A stretch of 64,000 bases of DNA from CBDIHH01 sp965279095 (GTDB taxonomy: Bacteria; Pseudomonadota; Alphaproteobacteria; Caulobacterales; Caulobacteraceae): positions 248,001 through 312,000 of the forward strand of contig CBDIHH010000004.1 in NCBI GenBank assembly GCA_965279095.1, written 5' to 3'. The number at the start of each line of letters is the position of its first letter. The first letter of the stretch is position 1. A program made the translations under genes and the position numbers. Below are positions 50,914 through 60,561 of this stretch, one piece after another. Below the pieces are notes generated by a model, which searched no databases, was not told the origin of the DNA, and saw nothing but the letters and a program-made list of their open reading frames with translations.

Positions 50914-51734
50914 CCCGCCCCGATCCGTCTTCGGAGAGCGGAGACCTGGTGCGGGCGCTCAGCCGTGGTCTCACCCTGATCTCGGTGCTCAACCAGTTCA
51001 ACGGCCTGACCGTGCGCGAACTGGCGCTGCGGGCGGACCTGCCCGAGCCGACCACCATCCGCCTGCTCAAGACCCTGGCGGAGGAGGGCTATGTGGTGCG
51101 CTCGGCGGCCGACCGGCGGTTCCGCCTGTCGCGCCACGTGCGCGACCTCAACAGCGGCTACCGGGCTCCGGCCTGGATCGACGCCGCCGCCCGTCCCGTG
51201 GCCGAGCGCCTGCAGAGCGCCCTGGTCTGGCCGGTCACGGTGGTGGCCATGATCGACGATCGGCTGTGGCCCTGCGTCTATACGGACAGCCGATGCGGCC
51301 TGCTCCACAAGCGCTCCATCGGCCCGGAGAACTTCCCTGTCCTGACCACCGCGGTGGGGTGGCTGTTCCTGGCCCTGCTGCCGGCCGAGGCCTCGGCGCG
51401 GCTGCTCGCCCAGGCGCGGCGCGAGGAGGATCCCGCCATCACCGACGCCGCCGTGGCCGCGCGCATCGCCCCGATCCGCGCCGACGGCCACGCCGTCTAT
51501 CCGCACGCCGACCACACGGTGGTCAGCGCGCCCATCGCGCGGCAGGGCGAAGTGGTCGGAGCCCTGGCCGTCAGGCACGAGCACGCGGCGCCCCTGCCCG
51601 CCGCGCAGATCGAGACCTATGCGCGCAGCCTGAAGCAGGCGGCCGCCGAGATCGCGGGGGCTATGGCGCTCAGCGAACCGCCGGCGCCGCGTGAGTGCGC
51701 TGGGACGACACCAGATCTTCGAAGGCGATCGTGA
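50910..51734 (+). CDS. IclR-family transcriptional regulator (second)
   Basis: 274 residues; GTG at 50,910 overlaps the TGA of the first IclR gene. Winged helix: VRALSRGLTLISVLNQFNGL and RELALRADLPEPTTIRLLKT. Effector domain with SALVWPVTVVAMIDDRLWPC and AIARQGEVVGALAVRHEHA. It is a paralogue but not a close copy of the preceding gene. Its last 65 bases overlap the tail of the ThDP-enzyme gene on the opposite strand. Confidence 0.88.
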   Translation: MTRPDPSSESGDLVRALSRGLTLISVLNQFNGLTVRELALRADLPEPTTIRLLKTLAEEGYVVRSAADRRFRLSRHVRDLNSGYRAPAWIDAAARPVAERLQSALVWPVTVVAMIDDRLWPCVYTDSRCGLLHKRSIGPENFPVLTTAVGWLFLALLPAEASARLLAQARREEDPAITDAAVAARIAPIRADGHAVYPHADHTVVSAPIARQGEVVGALAVRHEHAAPLPAAQIETYARSLKQAAAEIAGAMALSEPPAPRECAGTTPDLRRRS

Positions 51735-53403
51735 CCAAGCGCGGGTCGGTCTTGCGGTCCATGCCGGCGGCCGGGTCGGTGTGGACGTTGAGCACCGACG
51801 ACTGCTCGCGCTGCATGGCCCGCTGCAGGGCCGGGGCGAAGGCGTCCACGGTCTCGACGAGTTCCCCCGCCGCGCCATAGGCCTCGCCGACGAGGTGGTA
51901 GTCCGCCTGACCCAGCTCGCAGTTGAACGACGTCCCCAGGGCCTTGACCTGGCCGTGCTTCTCGGTGCCCCAGGCGCCGTCGTTGGAGATGATGCAGATG
52001 ATCTTCAGCCCTGCCAGGTGGGCGCTGTTGAACTCGCTGCAATAGAAGCCGAAGGCGCCGTCGCCGGTGACCAGATAGACCGGGCGCTCGGGGCGCCCGG
52101 TCCAGCGGGCCAGGTCGCGCTCGCCCGCCGCCGCGCCCAGGGCCAGGGGCGTGCCCACCCCCATGGAGCCGAAGGGGTAGAGGTCGAGGAAGGACCGCTC
52201 GGAGCGGATCTCCAGCACCGTGCCCATGAAGTTCTGCACATCGGCGCCGTCGCCCACATAGATGATGTCGCGGGGCAGGGCCTCGGCCATCTGGCGGGCG
52301 ATCGCCACGGGATGGATCGGGCCGCTGCCATCACGCCCCAGCTCGGCGATGCGGGCGCGGCGCGGCTCCAGGGCCTGGTTGACCCAGGCGGGGTCCGACG
52401 GCGGCGCGCCGCGCTCGACCATCGCCGTGTGCAGGGCCTCCATGGCGCCGCGGGCGTCGGCCAGGATCGGCACATTGACCGCGCGATTGCGGCCCAGCTC
52501 CTCGGCGCACAGGTCCACCTGGATGAAGGCGGCGTCGGGGGCGAAACGGGGGGCGAGGCCGAAGCCGAAGCGCTGGTGCATGCGCGAGCCCAGCCACAAG
52601 ACCACGTCCGCCTCGCGGGCGGCCGGCTGGGCCAGGGCCCAGGAATAGCCTAGCTGCTGGTCCTCCGGCTGCAGGCCGCGCCCCAGAGCGTGGCCGAAGA
52701 CCGGGATGCGATAGGCGTCGGAGAACCGGCGCAGGGCCTCGCCCGCCCCGGCCATCGCGGCGCCGGAGCCGGCGATGATCAGGGGCCGGCGCGCCTCGGC
52801 GAGCAGCTGGGCGGCCCGGGCCACGGCCTCGGGGGCGGCGGCCGGGGCGGCCACCAGGGCCATATCGGGGCGGTCGAGGCGCTCGACGGCCGCGACGGCC
52901 TCGCGCTCGAACTGCTGGTGGATGCCCAGCACCGCCACCCCCGGGCGCCCGGACACGGCCTGGCGCAGGGCCTGGATGAGGAATTCGTCGAGCCGGTCGG
53001 CGCTGGGGGCCGTGCGCACCCATTTGGCGATCGGCTTGACCAGATCCAGCGGGTCGTTGCTGAACTCCGACTGCGCCTCGACCCAGGAGACCGGGCCGAT
53101 GGACACCAGCACCACCACGGGCGAGCAGGCCTGCTGGGCGTTGATGATGCCGGTGACGGCGTTGGCGATGCCCTGCTCGTCCTTGACCAGGGCCACGCCG
53201 ACCCGGCCGGCGATGCGGGCGTAGCCGTCGGCGGCGCAGACGGTGGCCGTCTCGTGCCGCGAGGGGACGATGGCGACCCCGTCGGCATGGAGGGCCTTCA
53301 GAAGGTAGGTGTGGGCGGTGCCGGCGAGGCAGAACACCGTCTCCACCCCCAGGCCCTTCAGCCTGCCGCTGATCACTTCGCCGCCGGTCAACGCCTGGTC
53401 CAT
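51670..53403 (-). CDS. Thiamine diphosphate-dependent enzyme (acetolactate synthase/lyase superfamily)
   Basis: 577 residues in three domains. N-terminal Pyr domain has the catalytic Glu in VPSRHETATVCAADGYARIA. The middle domain is seen in RRPLIIAGSGAAMAGAGEAL. The C-terminal PP domain has VYLVTGDGAFGFYCSEFNSA with GDG...N and IICIISNDGAWGTEKHG. It resembles 2-hydroxyacyl-CoA lyase or oxalyl-CoA decarboxylase-type enzymes as well as acetolactate synthase; without a small regulatory subunit gene it is more likely a catabolic lyase or decarboxylase. ATG 53,403 follows a weak site. It lies downstream of the GPH symporter on the same strand. Confidence 0.88.
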   Translation of the reverse strand: MDQALTGGEVISGRLKGLGVETVFCLAGTAHTYLLKALHADGVAIVPSRHETATVCAADGYARIAGRVGVALVKDEQGIANAVTGIINAQQACSPVVVLVSIGPVSWVEAQSEFSNDPLDLVKPIAKWVRTAPSADRLDEFLIQALRQAVSGRPGVAVLGIHQQFEREAVAAVERLDRPDMALVAAPAAAPEAVARAAQLLAEARRPLIIAGSGAAMAGAGEALRRFSDAYRIPVFGHALGRGLQPEDQQLGYSWALAQPAAREADVVLWLGSRMHQRFGFGLAPRFAPDAAFIQVDLCAEELGRNRAVNVPILADARGAMEALHTAMVERGAPPSDPAWVNQALEPRRARIAELGRDGSGPIHPVAIARQMAEALPRDIIYVGDGADVQNFMGTVLEIRSERSFLDLYPFGSMGVGTPLALGAAAGERDLARWTGRPERPVYLVTGDGAFGFYCSEFNSAHLAGLKIICIISNDGAWGTEKHGQVKALGTSFNCELGQADYHLVGEAYGAAGELVETVDAFAPALQRAMQREQSSVLNVHTDPAAGMDRKTDPRLVTIAFEDLVSSQRTHAAPAVR

Positions 53404-53507
53404 GTCTCGCCTCAACAAATTCGAGCGCCTGTTGTGGACGCGGGGGCGGGGATTCCCCACGCGCTTATGGGCCGGCCTTCACGGGCCGAACGCGCCCCGG
53501 TCCGAGA

Positions 53508-55010
53508 CTAGGGCTCGGGGATCACCGTGGCCGCGCGTCCGCGTTTCATCGCGGCCAGCTCGCGGGTGATGCGGGCCTGCTTCTCCTTGGAGATGTCGTA
53601 GCGGCGGATCAGGAAGCCGATGGTGAGGCCCGCCGCGCCGATGATGCAGCAGATGAACATCGCCATCTGGTCGACCTTGACCTGGGGCACAGAGCCGGGC
53701 GCCGCCCGGGTGGGGAAGGCGATGATGTCGAGGAAGGCGCCAGCCAGGATGTTGGACACGCCGCTGGCCATCTTGGTCGCCAGGAACAGGAAGCCCTGCA
53801 TCAGCCCCTGCTGGGGCACGCCGGTGTTCAGCTCGTGCTCGTCGGCGACGTCGGCGGTGATGGCCCCGCCGGCGGTGATCAGCAGGCCGAAGAAGAAGCC
53901 GCCCAGGGCCTGCAGCGAGACCAGGGAGCCGACCATGGCCGGCGTGCCGTTGGGCGGAAACAGGCCGAGCAGCGGCAGCAGCACCGAGAACAGGTTGCTC
54001 AGGGAGAAGCCCGCCACCCCCAGATACATGGCGGGGCGGCGGTCCATGACCTTGATGATCGCCGGCGCCACGAAGGCGGCCCCCAGGGTGCCGTAGACCG
54101 AGGCCAGGGCGACGCTGCGGGTCTGTTCGGAGGTGATCAGCCAGAAGAAGGTGGCGAGGTGGATCTTGTAGACGCTGATCGTCGCCATGATCAGGTAGAT
54201 GGTCGCCGCGGCGGTGAAGGCGACGAAGACGTTGGGCGTCACCTTGAAGGCCCGCACGACGCCCAGGACCACGTCCATCGCCCCGTGCTTGTGGTCGTAG
54301 GTCTCCAGCCGCTCCAGCTCGCGGATGCGACGATAGGTGAGGATGATGGCGCCGATCATCAGCGCCGCGCCCACCAGGCCGATCATCAGGCCGTAGCCCG
54401 GATAGGCGGCGCGGTTGAACTGGGCCTCGCCCTTGTGGACGGCGCCGGTGAAGAAGAAGGTGAAGCCGATATACAGGGCCAGCCAGCGCCCGGCGGCGGT
54501 GCCGATGCTGCGCACCGAGATCAGCAGGGTGCGCTCGGTGGGCTGGCGGCTCAGCTCCACCCCGATGGCGTAGAGGGGGATGGTGAACAGCGTCATGGCG
54601 AAGCGGGTCAGCACGCCGAACAGGCACAGCCAGCCGAACAGAGCCACGCCCTCCACCCCTTCGGGCGGGGCCAGCAGGAAGTAGGCGCCGCAGGCGAAGG
54701 GCACGACCGCTATGGCCATGAAGGTGTGCCGGCGGCCCAGGGGCGCGCGGCGCACCCGGTCCGACCAGGCGCCGACCAGCGGGTCGACCAGGGCGTCGAA
54801 GATCAGGGAGACGGCGATGGCCAGGCCCGTCAGCTTGCCCGACAGCCCCAGGACCTGGGTGTAGTAGAACAGCAGGAAGGTGTCCCAGGCCGCGTTCTTC
54901 AGCGACTCGGGGCACGACCCCAAGAGGAATCCGGCGCGGGCGGCCAGGCTGGGCCGGGCGCTGAGCACCTGTTCCATGCCCGGGCCGTCGGTCTTGGCGT
55001 CTGTGTCCAT
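53508..55010 (-). CDS. MFS transporter, GPH symporter type
   Basis: 500 residues. GPH signature IFDALVDPLVGAWSDRVRRA with PLGRRHTFM; a long N terminus (MDTDAKTDGPGMEQVLSARP) faces the cytosol, and the C-terminal tail is Arg/Lys-rich. A central insert (ETYDHKHGAMDVVLGVVRAF region) separates the halves. It is 105 bases upstream of the ThDP-enzyme gene, so it may import the precursor of that enzyme's substrate. It is divergent from a glutathione transferase. Confidence 0.86.
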   Translation of the reverse strand: MDTDAKTDGPGMEQVLSARPSLAARAGFLLGSCPESLKNAAWDTFLLFYYTQVLGLSGKLTGLAIAVSLIFDALVDPLVGAWSDRVRRAPLGRRHTFMAIAVVPFACGAYFLLAPPEGVEGVALFGWLCLFGVLTRFAMTLFTIPLYAIGVELSRQPTERTLLISVRSIGTAAGRWLALYIGFTFFFTGAVHKGEAQFNRAAYPGYGLMIGLVGAALMIGAIILTYRRIRELERLETYDHKHGAMDVVLGVVRAFKVTPNVFVAFTAAATIYLIMATISVYKIHLATFFWLITSEQTRSVALASVYGTLGAAFVAPAIIKVMDRRPAMYLGVAGFSLSNLFSVLLPLLGLFPPNGTPAMVGSLVSLQALGGFFFGLLITAGGAITADVADEHELNTGVPQQGLMQGFLFLATKMASGVSNILAGAFLDIIAFPTRAAPGSVPQVKVDQMAMFICCIIGAAGLTIGFLIRRYDISKEKQARITRELAAMKRGRAATVIPEP

Positions 55011-55159
55011 GGGGCGATTGAGACCACAGGGGCCGCGGGGGCCCGTCAGCCAATTGTTCCCGTCGTCACCTGACGAACAGTTGACGGCGGCGGTTGCTTG
55101 GACGCGTGTCCATCTGGCACGGTGCGCCGCCCGTCCAGACCCATTGCAGGAAAGCCCCC

Positions 55160-55837
55160 ATGGCCAAGCTCACCCTGATCAGCCTGCCCACCTGCCCCTA
55201 TGTGCAGCGGGCCGTGATCGCCCTGGCCGAGAAGAACGTGCCGTTCGACATCATCTATGTGGACCTGCTCAACAAGCCGGACTGGTTCCTGGCCCTGTCG
55301 CCCCTGGGCAAGGTGCCGGTGCTGAAGGTCGAGCGGCCGGGTCAGGAGGATGCGGTGGTGTTCGAGAGCGCGGTGATCCTCGAATACATCGAGGAGACCG
55401 CCGGCGGCGTCCCCCTCCACCCCGCCGATCCGCTGGAGCGGGCGCAGCACCGCTCGTGGATGGAATATGGCTCGGCCATGCTCGGCGACCTGTTCGCCTT
55501 CGGCTCGGCGGCGGACGAGGCGGCCTATATGGCGGCCCGCGAATCGCTGGCCAAGAAGCTGCAGCGCCTGGAGGGGGTGGTCGGGGACGGTCCGTTCTTC
55601 GCCGGCGAGGCCTTCAGCTATGTGGACGCGGTGTTCGGCCCGGTGTTCCGCCAGCTGGACGTCATGGACGGCGCCCGCCCGCACGGCCTGTTCGAGGGCC
55701 TGCCGCGACTGACCGGCTGGCGCGAGGCCCTGGCGCAGCGGCCCAGCGTCACCAGCGCCGTGCCGGCGGACTTCACCGAACAGTATCTGGGCCGCCTGAA
55801 GGCGCGCAATTCGTGGATGCTCCAGGCGGCGGCCTGA
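55160..55837 (+). CDS. Glutathione S-transferase family protein
   Basis: 225 residues. The thioredoxin-like domain has the active Cys in LPTCPYVQRAV (Cys12), KVPVLKVE with the cis-Pro, and ESAVILEYIEE for glutathione. The Cys-type active site resembles omega/lambda-type transferases, which reduce dehydroascorbate or remove glutathione from adducts. The C-terminal helical domain contains FAGEAFSYVDAVFGPVF. It may act on glutathione conjugates in the pathway of the flanking genes. Confidence 0.88.
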   Translation: MAKLTLISLPTCPYVQRAVIALAEKNVPFDIIYVDLLNKPDWFLALSPLGKVPVLKVERPGQEDAVVFESAVILEYIEETAGGVPLHPADPLERAQHRSWMEYGSAMLGDLFAFGSAADEAAYMAARESLAKKLQRLEGVVGDGPFFAGEAFSYVDAVFGPVFRQLDVMDGARPHGLFEGLPRLTGWREALAQRPSVTSAVPADFTEQYLGRLKARNSWMLQAAA

Positions 55838-55884
55838 GCGCCCGGGCATGACCGTCTTGAAGCCGTTTTCGTGAGGCGCCGCCG

Positions 55885-57243
55885 ATGACCACAGCTCAGG
55901 CCCCGGCCGAGGCCGGATACCCGTCGGCCGTGAAGGCCTGGTGGGTGGTCGGCATCTTCTTCTTCGCCTCGATCGTCTCGGTGATCGACCGGGGGATCCT
56001 CAACCTGGTGGTCGATCCCGTCCGCCAGGACCTGATGATCTCCGACGTGCAGATCAGCCTGCTGCAGGGGTTCTCGTTCGGCCTGTTCTATGCGGTGGTC
56101 GGCCTGCCCCTGGGGATGTCGGCCGATCGGGTGTCGCGCCGCTGGCTGCTGATCGCGGGCATCTCGATCTGGAGCTTCGCCACCATCCTGGGGGGCCTGG
56201 CGCCAAACTTCGGCTGGATGTTCGTCTCGCGTATCCTCGTCGGCCTGGGGGAGGCGACCCTGGCCCCCTGCGCGGTGTCGATCATCAGCGACATGTTCCG
56301 CCCCGAGCGGCGGGGCCGGCCGATCAGCGTCTATCTGATGGGCCAGGCCATCGCCGGCGGCATCGCCATCATCCTCACCGGCTACATCCTCGAGGCCGCG
56401 GCCAAGGGAGCCTTCAGCCACATCCCCGGGCTCGCCGGCGAGGCGCCCTGGCGCAATGTGTTCGTCCTGTGCGGGGCGGCCGGGTTCATCATCGTCCTGG
56501 CCCTGTTCACCTTCAAGGAGCCCCGCCGACGGGGGGTGCTGATGGAGACCAAGGCCGGGGTCGGCTTCGGGACGGCGGCCGCCTATCTGTGGCGCAGCCG
56601 CGGGGTGTTCATCCCCTTCTACCTGGGCTTCTCCCTGGTCTCGATGCACAGCTACGGCATGGGCGCCTGGAGCGCGGCCTTCCTCATCCGGGTGTTCGCC
56701 CAGACCCCGGGACAGGTCAGCGCCACCTTCGGGGTCGCCTCGGTGGTGGCCGGGGTGCTGGGGGCGCTGGCGGCGGGCTACGCCGTCGACCGCGCCGCCA
56801 AGGCCAAGATCCGCAGCGGCAAGTTCCTGGTGCTGCTGGCGGTGTGCGCCATCAAACTGCCCAGCGTGTTCGTGGTCTTCGCCCCCAACCTGGCGACCGC
56901 CGTCTTCCTGCTGGCCCTGGCGGTGGCCACCGCGCCCATGATCGGCGTGGCCATGGTGGCGGCGGTGCAGGAGATGGTGCCCAACAACATGCGCGGGGTG
57001 TCGGTGTCGTTGTTCGGCTTCACCAACACCATCCTGGGGGCCACCACGGGGCCGCTGTTCATCGCCATGGCGACCCAGCACCTGTTCCACGACGACAAGA
57101 TGGTGGGCTATTCCATCCTGCTGGTGCTGACCCCGGCCATCGCCCTGGCCGCGCTCTGCTACATGCTGTCGTATCGCTCCCTGCGCCGCCGGCTGGACGC
57201 CCCCAGCGAGCTGAAGACGGTGATGGACGCCGAGGCCGGTTGA
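55885..57243 (+). CDS. MFS transporter, Spinster-like
   Basis: 452 residues, 12 segments; close relative of the gene at 40,084. SLLQGFSFGLFYAVVGLPLG then MSADRVSRRWLLIAG, and VSRILVGLGEATLAPCAVSI. It lies 47 bases after the GST gene and 42 bases before the CoA-ligase gene, forming a likely three-gene operon. Probably carries the acid that the ligase activates. Confidence 0.88.
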   Translation: MTTAQAPAEAGYPSAVKAWWVVGIFFFASIVSVIDRGILNLVVDPVRQDLMISDVQISLLQGFSFGLFYAVVGLPLGMSADRVSRRWLLIAGISIWSFATILGGLAPNFGWMFVSRILVGLGEATLAPCAVSIISDMFRPERRGRPISVYLMGQAIAGGIAIILTGYILEAAAKGAFSHIPGLAGEAPWRNVFVLCGAAGFIIVLALFTFKEPRRRGVLMETKAGVGFGTAAAYLWRSRGVFIPFYLGFSLVSMHSYGMGAWSAAFLIRVFAQTPGQVSATFGVASVVAGVLGALAAGYAVDRAAKAKIRSGKFLVLLAVCAIKLPSVFVVFAPNLATAVFLLALAVATAPMIGVAMVAAVQEMVPNNMRGVSVSLFGFTNTILGATTGPLFIAMATQHLFHDDKMVGYSILLVLTPAIALAALCYMLSYRSLRRRLDAPSELKTVMDAEAG

Positions 57244-57285
57244 CCCCCTGATATCGGCGAGACCAGCGAAAGACCGGGAACTGCC

Positions 57286-58914
57286 ATGATCGGACTGATG
57301 CAGGACCATCCGCTGCTGGTGTCGGCCCTGCTGGACCACGCCGAGCGCGAGCATGGCGCCGCCAAGATGGTCTCGCGCCACAGCGACGGCGAGACCATCC
57401 GCCAGACCTATGCCGACATGGCCCTGCGCAGCCGCCGCCTGGGGACGGCGCTGGCGGCGCTGGGCGCCGGACCCGGCGCGGTGGTGGGCACCCTGGCGTG
57501 GAACACCGGGCGCCACATGGAGATCTACTACGCCGTCTCGGGGATCGGCGCCGTCTGCCACACCATCAACCCGCGCCTGTTCGACGCCCAGGTGACCTTC
57601 ATCCTGCAGGACGCGGCCGACCAGATCCTATTCGTCGATCTGGACCTGGCGCCCCTGGCCGAGCGCTGCCTGGCGGGGACCACGGCCCTTCGCGCGGTGG
57701 TGGTGCTGTGCCGGGCCGACCAGCTGCCGGCCCTGTCGCTGCCCCCGGGGGTGACCCTGCATGCCTATGAGGCGCTGATCGAGGGGGTCGCCCCGCTGGA
57801 GGCCTGGCCGGTGCTGGACGAGCGGTCGGCGGCGGCGCTCTGCTACACCTCGGGCACCACCGGCTCGCCCAAGGGTGTGCTCTACAGCCATCGCTCGATC
57901 CTGCTGCACACCTACGCCATCTGCGCCGCCGACGCCTTCGGCTTCAGCGCCCGCGACACGGTGATGCCGGTGGTGCCCATGTTCCACGTGATGGCCTGGG
58001 GCTTCCCCTATGCGGCGGCGGCCACCGGGTTCGACTTGGCGCTGCCCGGCAACCGGCTCGACGGGGCGTCCCTGCAACAGCTGATCCTCGAGGCGGGGGT
58101 GACCAAGGCGGCGGGGGTCCCGACCGTGTGGCTGGGACTGAAGCGCCAGCTGGAGGAGTCCGGCGAGGGCCTGGGCGCCCTGGCGCTGATCGTCAACGGC
58201 GGCGCCGCCCTGCCCCCGGCCATCGTCGAGAGCTTCCGCCGCGACCACGGGGTGAAGGTGCAGCACGCCTGGGGGATGACCGAGGCCAGCCCCGTGGCGG
58301 GGATCAACACGCCGCGCCGGTCCCAGGCGGCCTTTCCCGCCCCGGACTATGACCTCACCCAGCGCCGCCAGGGCCGGCCGCCGTTCGGCATCGCCGTCAA
58401 GGTCGTGGACTTGGCGGGCGCCGAGCAGCCGCGCGACGGGGTCTCGGTCGGGCTGGTCAAGCTGAAGGGCCCGTGGGTCATTGCCCGCTACTTCAACCAC
58501 CCGGATGAGGAGATCCTCGACGCCGACGGCTGGTTCGCCACCGGCGACATCGGCGCCATTGACGCCCATGGCGACCTGCTGATCACCGATCGGGCCAAGG
58601 ACGCGGTGAAGTCCGGCGGCGAATGGATCTCCACCATCGAGCTGGAGACCCTGGCCCTGTCACACCCCGCGGTTCAGGAGGCGGCGGTGGTGGCCAAACC
58701 CGACCCCGTCTGGGACGAGCGGCCGCTGCTGATCTGCGTGCTGAAGCCGGGCGCCACGGCCACGGCCGAGGACCTGCGGGCCTTCTATGAGGGCAAGGTC
58801 GCCAAATGGTGGATCCCGAGCGAGGTGGTCTTCACCGACGCCCTGCCACATGCGGCCACCGGCAAGGTCAACAAGGTCGAGCTGCGCCGGCTGTTCGCGG
58901 GGGTCGGCGCGTGA
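57286..58914 (+). CDS. Acyl-CoA synthetase, DmdB/fatty-acid CoA ligase type
   Basis: 542 residues. ATP/AMP motif CYTSGTTGSPKGVLYSHRS, VVPMFHVMAWGFPYAAAATG, HAWGMTEASPV, GWFATGDIGAID, and the hinge TDRAKDAVKSGGEWISTIEL. The catalytic Lys is in ATGKVNKVELR. It activates a carboxylic acid with ATP and CoA in the cytosol. The pattern fits the medium/long-chain and methylmercaptopropionate ligase group, but chain length is not predictable. Last gene of the GST-MFS-ligase unit; followed by a repeat block. Confidence 0.92.
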   Translation: MIGLMQDHPLLVSALLDHAEREHGAAKMVSRHSDGETIRQTYADMALRSRRLGTALAALGAGPGAVVGTLAWNTGRHMEIYYAVSGIGAVCHTINPRLFDAQVTFILQDAADQILFVDLDLAPLAERCLAGTTALRAVVVLCRADQLPALSLPPGVTLHAYEALIEGVAPLEAWPVLDERSAAALCYTSGTTGSPKGVLYSHRSILLHTYAICAADAFGFSARDTVMPVVPMFHVMAWGFPYAAAATGFDLALPGNRLDGASLQQLILEAGVTKAAGVPTVWLGLKRQLEESGEGLGALALIVNGGAALPPAIVESFRRDHGVKVQHAWGMTEASPVAGINTPRRSQAAFPAPDYDLTQRRQGRPPFGIAVKVVDLAGAEQPRDGVSVGLVKLKGPWVIARYFNHPDEEILDADGWFATGDIGAIDAHGDLLITDRAKDAVKSGGEWISTIELETLALSHPAVQEAAVVAKPDPVWDERPLLICVLKPGATATAEDLRAFYEGKVAKWWIPSEVVFTDALPHAATGKVNKVELRRLFAGVGA

Positions 58915-58958
58915 TCCGGCGCTGTTTTGTGACGCGGGCTTTCTGACGCGGCGGCGCT

Positions 58959-59089
58959 GCCCCCTCCCCCCCTTCGGGGTCCCCCTCCCCCGCTGCGGCC
59001 TTTGGCCTTGCAGGGGAGGAGAGTCGGCTGTTCTCCTCCCCTGCGCCAGAGGCGCGGGGGAGGGGGACCAGGAAGTGGTGGAGGGGGCG
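58959..59089. repeat. Divergent GC-rich palindromic repeat related to type B
   Basis: CCCCCTCCCCC...GGGGTCCCCCTCCCCC at the left, GGGGGAGGGGGACCAGGAAG...GGAGGGGGCG at the right, with an inner CAGGGGAGGAGA/TCTCCTCCCCTG pair. It lies between convergent genes. Confidence 0.75.
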
Positions 59090-59112
59090 TCGAGACGCCG
59101 GCCGACTGAACC

Positions 59113-60486
59113 CTAGGCGGGCCGGAGAAGGCGGCACAGGTCCGTTACGTCCTTCGCCGTGGCCAGCCCGGCGATGGCGGTCGCCAGCGCGTCGACCGCC
59201 GGCTCGTCCAGGGCCTCGGCCGCCAGTCGCCGGAACTTGGCCTCAAGCACGCCGGCCTCGAAGGGGTTGTCGAAGCCCCCAGGCGGGCGCTCGCAGGTCG
59301 CCTCCAGCCGGACCCCGGACGCCAGGGTCACTTCGACCCGGGCAGCGCGGATGGCGGGAACCAGGGCGGTGAGCACCGGGTCTTCCTCCACCCGGATGCG
59401 GGCCATCAGGGCGATGAGGCTTGGGTCGGCGGCCACGGCGTCGGCGTATCGGTCCGGGCCGTTGTCAGCGTGCAGCAGGCGCACGGCGACGTTGTAGGGA
59501 ATGGAGTGCTTGCCGGCGTAACCGTTGACCACGGTGTTGGCGGACAGCCGGGTGGCGGGGCTGAAGGTGTGCACGACGATGGCCTCCACCGCCTGCGGAT
59601 CCACGGCCTGGACGGCCATGATCTGCGCCATGGCCTCGATCGGGGCGTGGTTCCAGCGGCTGCAGGCGTGGCGCTTGAAGTAGTTCTTGAGGATCAGGAA
59701 CTCGCCGAGGGCCGGCTCGACCTCGAGGTCGAAGGCGTCCCCCAGGATGCGGCCGAACACCGACTCCAGCGCCCCGGGCTCGCCGCCAAATCCGGCCTCC
59801 GCCAGGGTGGCCGCCAGCAGGCCGTTGTGGCTGGTCAGGCCGGTGGCCAGGTTGCGCACCGAGGCCCCGCCATTGGCCGCGGCCTGGGACGAGGCGATGG
59901 ACAGGCCGGCGGCCAGTTCGATGGCGCGGGCGGCGCCCACCAGGTCCAGCCCGCGCAGCCGGGCCACGCCCACGGCGGCGCCGACGATGCTGTGGGTGCC
60001 GAAGGGATGCACCGGCCCGCGCAGGCGGGTGGCGCGGCCGACGCGCACGGCGATCTCGTAGCCGGCGACGAAGGCGGCCAGCAGGTCCGCCCCCGAGGCG
60101 TCTTCATCCTCCGCCGCGGCGAGCACCGCCGGCAGGATGTGCACGGCGGGATGGTTGAGGGCGAACTGGCTGCCCTCGTCCAGCTCCAGCGAGACACCGG
60201 CCGTGGCGTTGATCATCGCGGCGACCGGGGCGGGGGCGGTGATGCGTGCGCCGATCACCGTGCAAGCCCCGGCGCCGAGCGTCGGCGCCGCGCGGACCAG
60301 GCCCTGGATCTCCGCCAGGCGCGACCCCGCCAGGATCGCCCCCAGGGTGTCGCGGACCACGGCGATGGCATGGGCGACCACCGGCGGCGGCAGGCTTTCG
60401 AACCTGACCGATCCCGCCAGGGCGGCCAGGGACAGGGCCTGGGGCGACGGCTGCGTCTGGATCAGGGGCGGGTCGGCGCGGGTCAC
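59113..60486 (-). CDS. MmgE/PrpD family protein
   Basis: 457 residues from GTG 60,486. Two-domain MmgE/PrpD fold: SLAALAGSVRFESLPPPVVA, NATAGVSLELDEGSQFALNH, ILPAVLAAAEDEDASGADLL and FGTHSIVGAAVGVARLRGL; YAGKHSIPYNVAVRLLHAD in the small domain. Members dehydrate 2-methylcitrate or related acids or decarboxylate/isomerise itaconate-like acids. No prpB or prpC is near, so it is probably not the methylcitrate cycle. It is downstream of the DUF1838 gene on the same strand. Confidence 0.9.
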   Translation of the reverse strand: MTRADPPLIQTQPSPQALSLAALAGSVRFESLPPPVVAHAIAVVRDTLGAILAGSRLAEIQGLVRAAPTLGAGACTVIGARITAPAPVAAMINATAGVSLELDEGSQFALNHPAVHILPAVLAAAEDEDASGADLLAAFVAGYEIAVRVGRATRLRGPVHPFGTHSIVGAAVGVARLRGLDLVGAARAIELAAGLSIASSQAAANGGASVRNLATGLTSHNGLLAATLAEAGFGGEPGALESVFGRILGDAFDLEVEPALGEFLILKNYFKRHACSRWNHAPIEAMAQIMAVQAVDPQAVEAIVVHTFSPATRLSANTVVNGYAGKHSIPYNVAVRLLHADNGPDRYADAVAADPSLIALMARIRVEEDPVLTALVPAIRAARVEVTLASGVRLEATCERPPGGFDNPFEAGVLEAKFRRLAAEALDEPAVDALATAIAGLATAKDVTDLCRLLRPA

Positions 60487-60561
60487 AGGCGGCTCCTGGG
60501 CTGAGCCTCCGGTTTAGCGGCGTCCGGGGTCAGGCGTCGAGGCCGTGCGCCGGCGCCCGCT

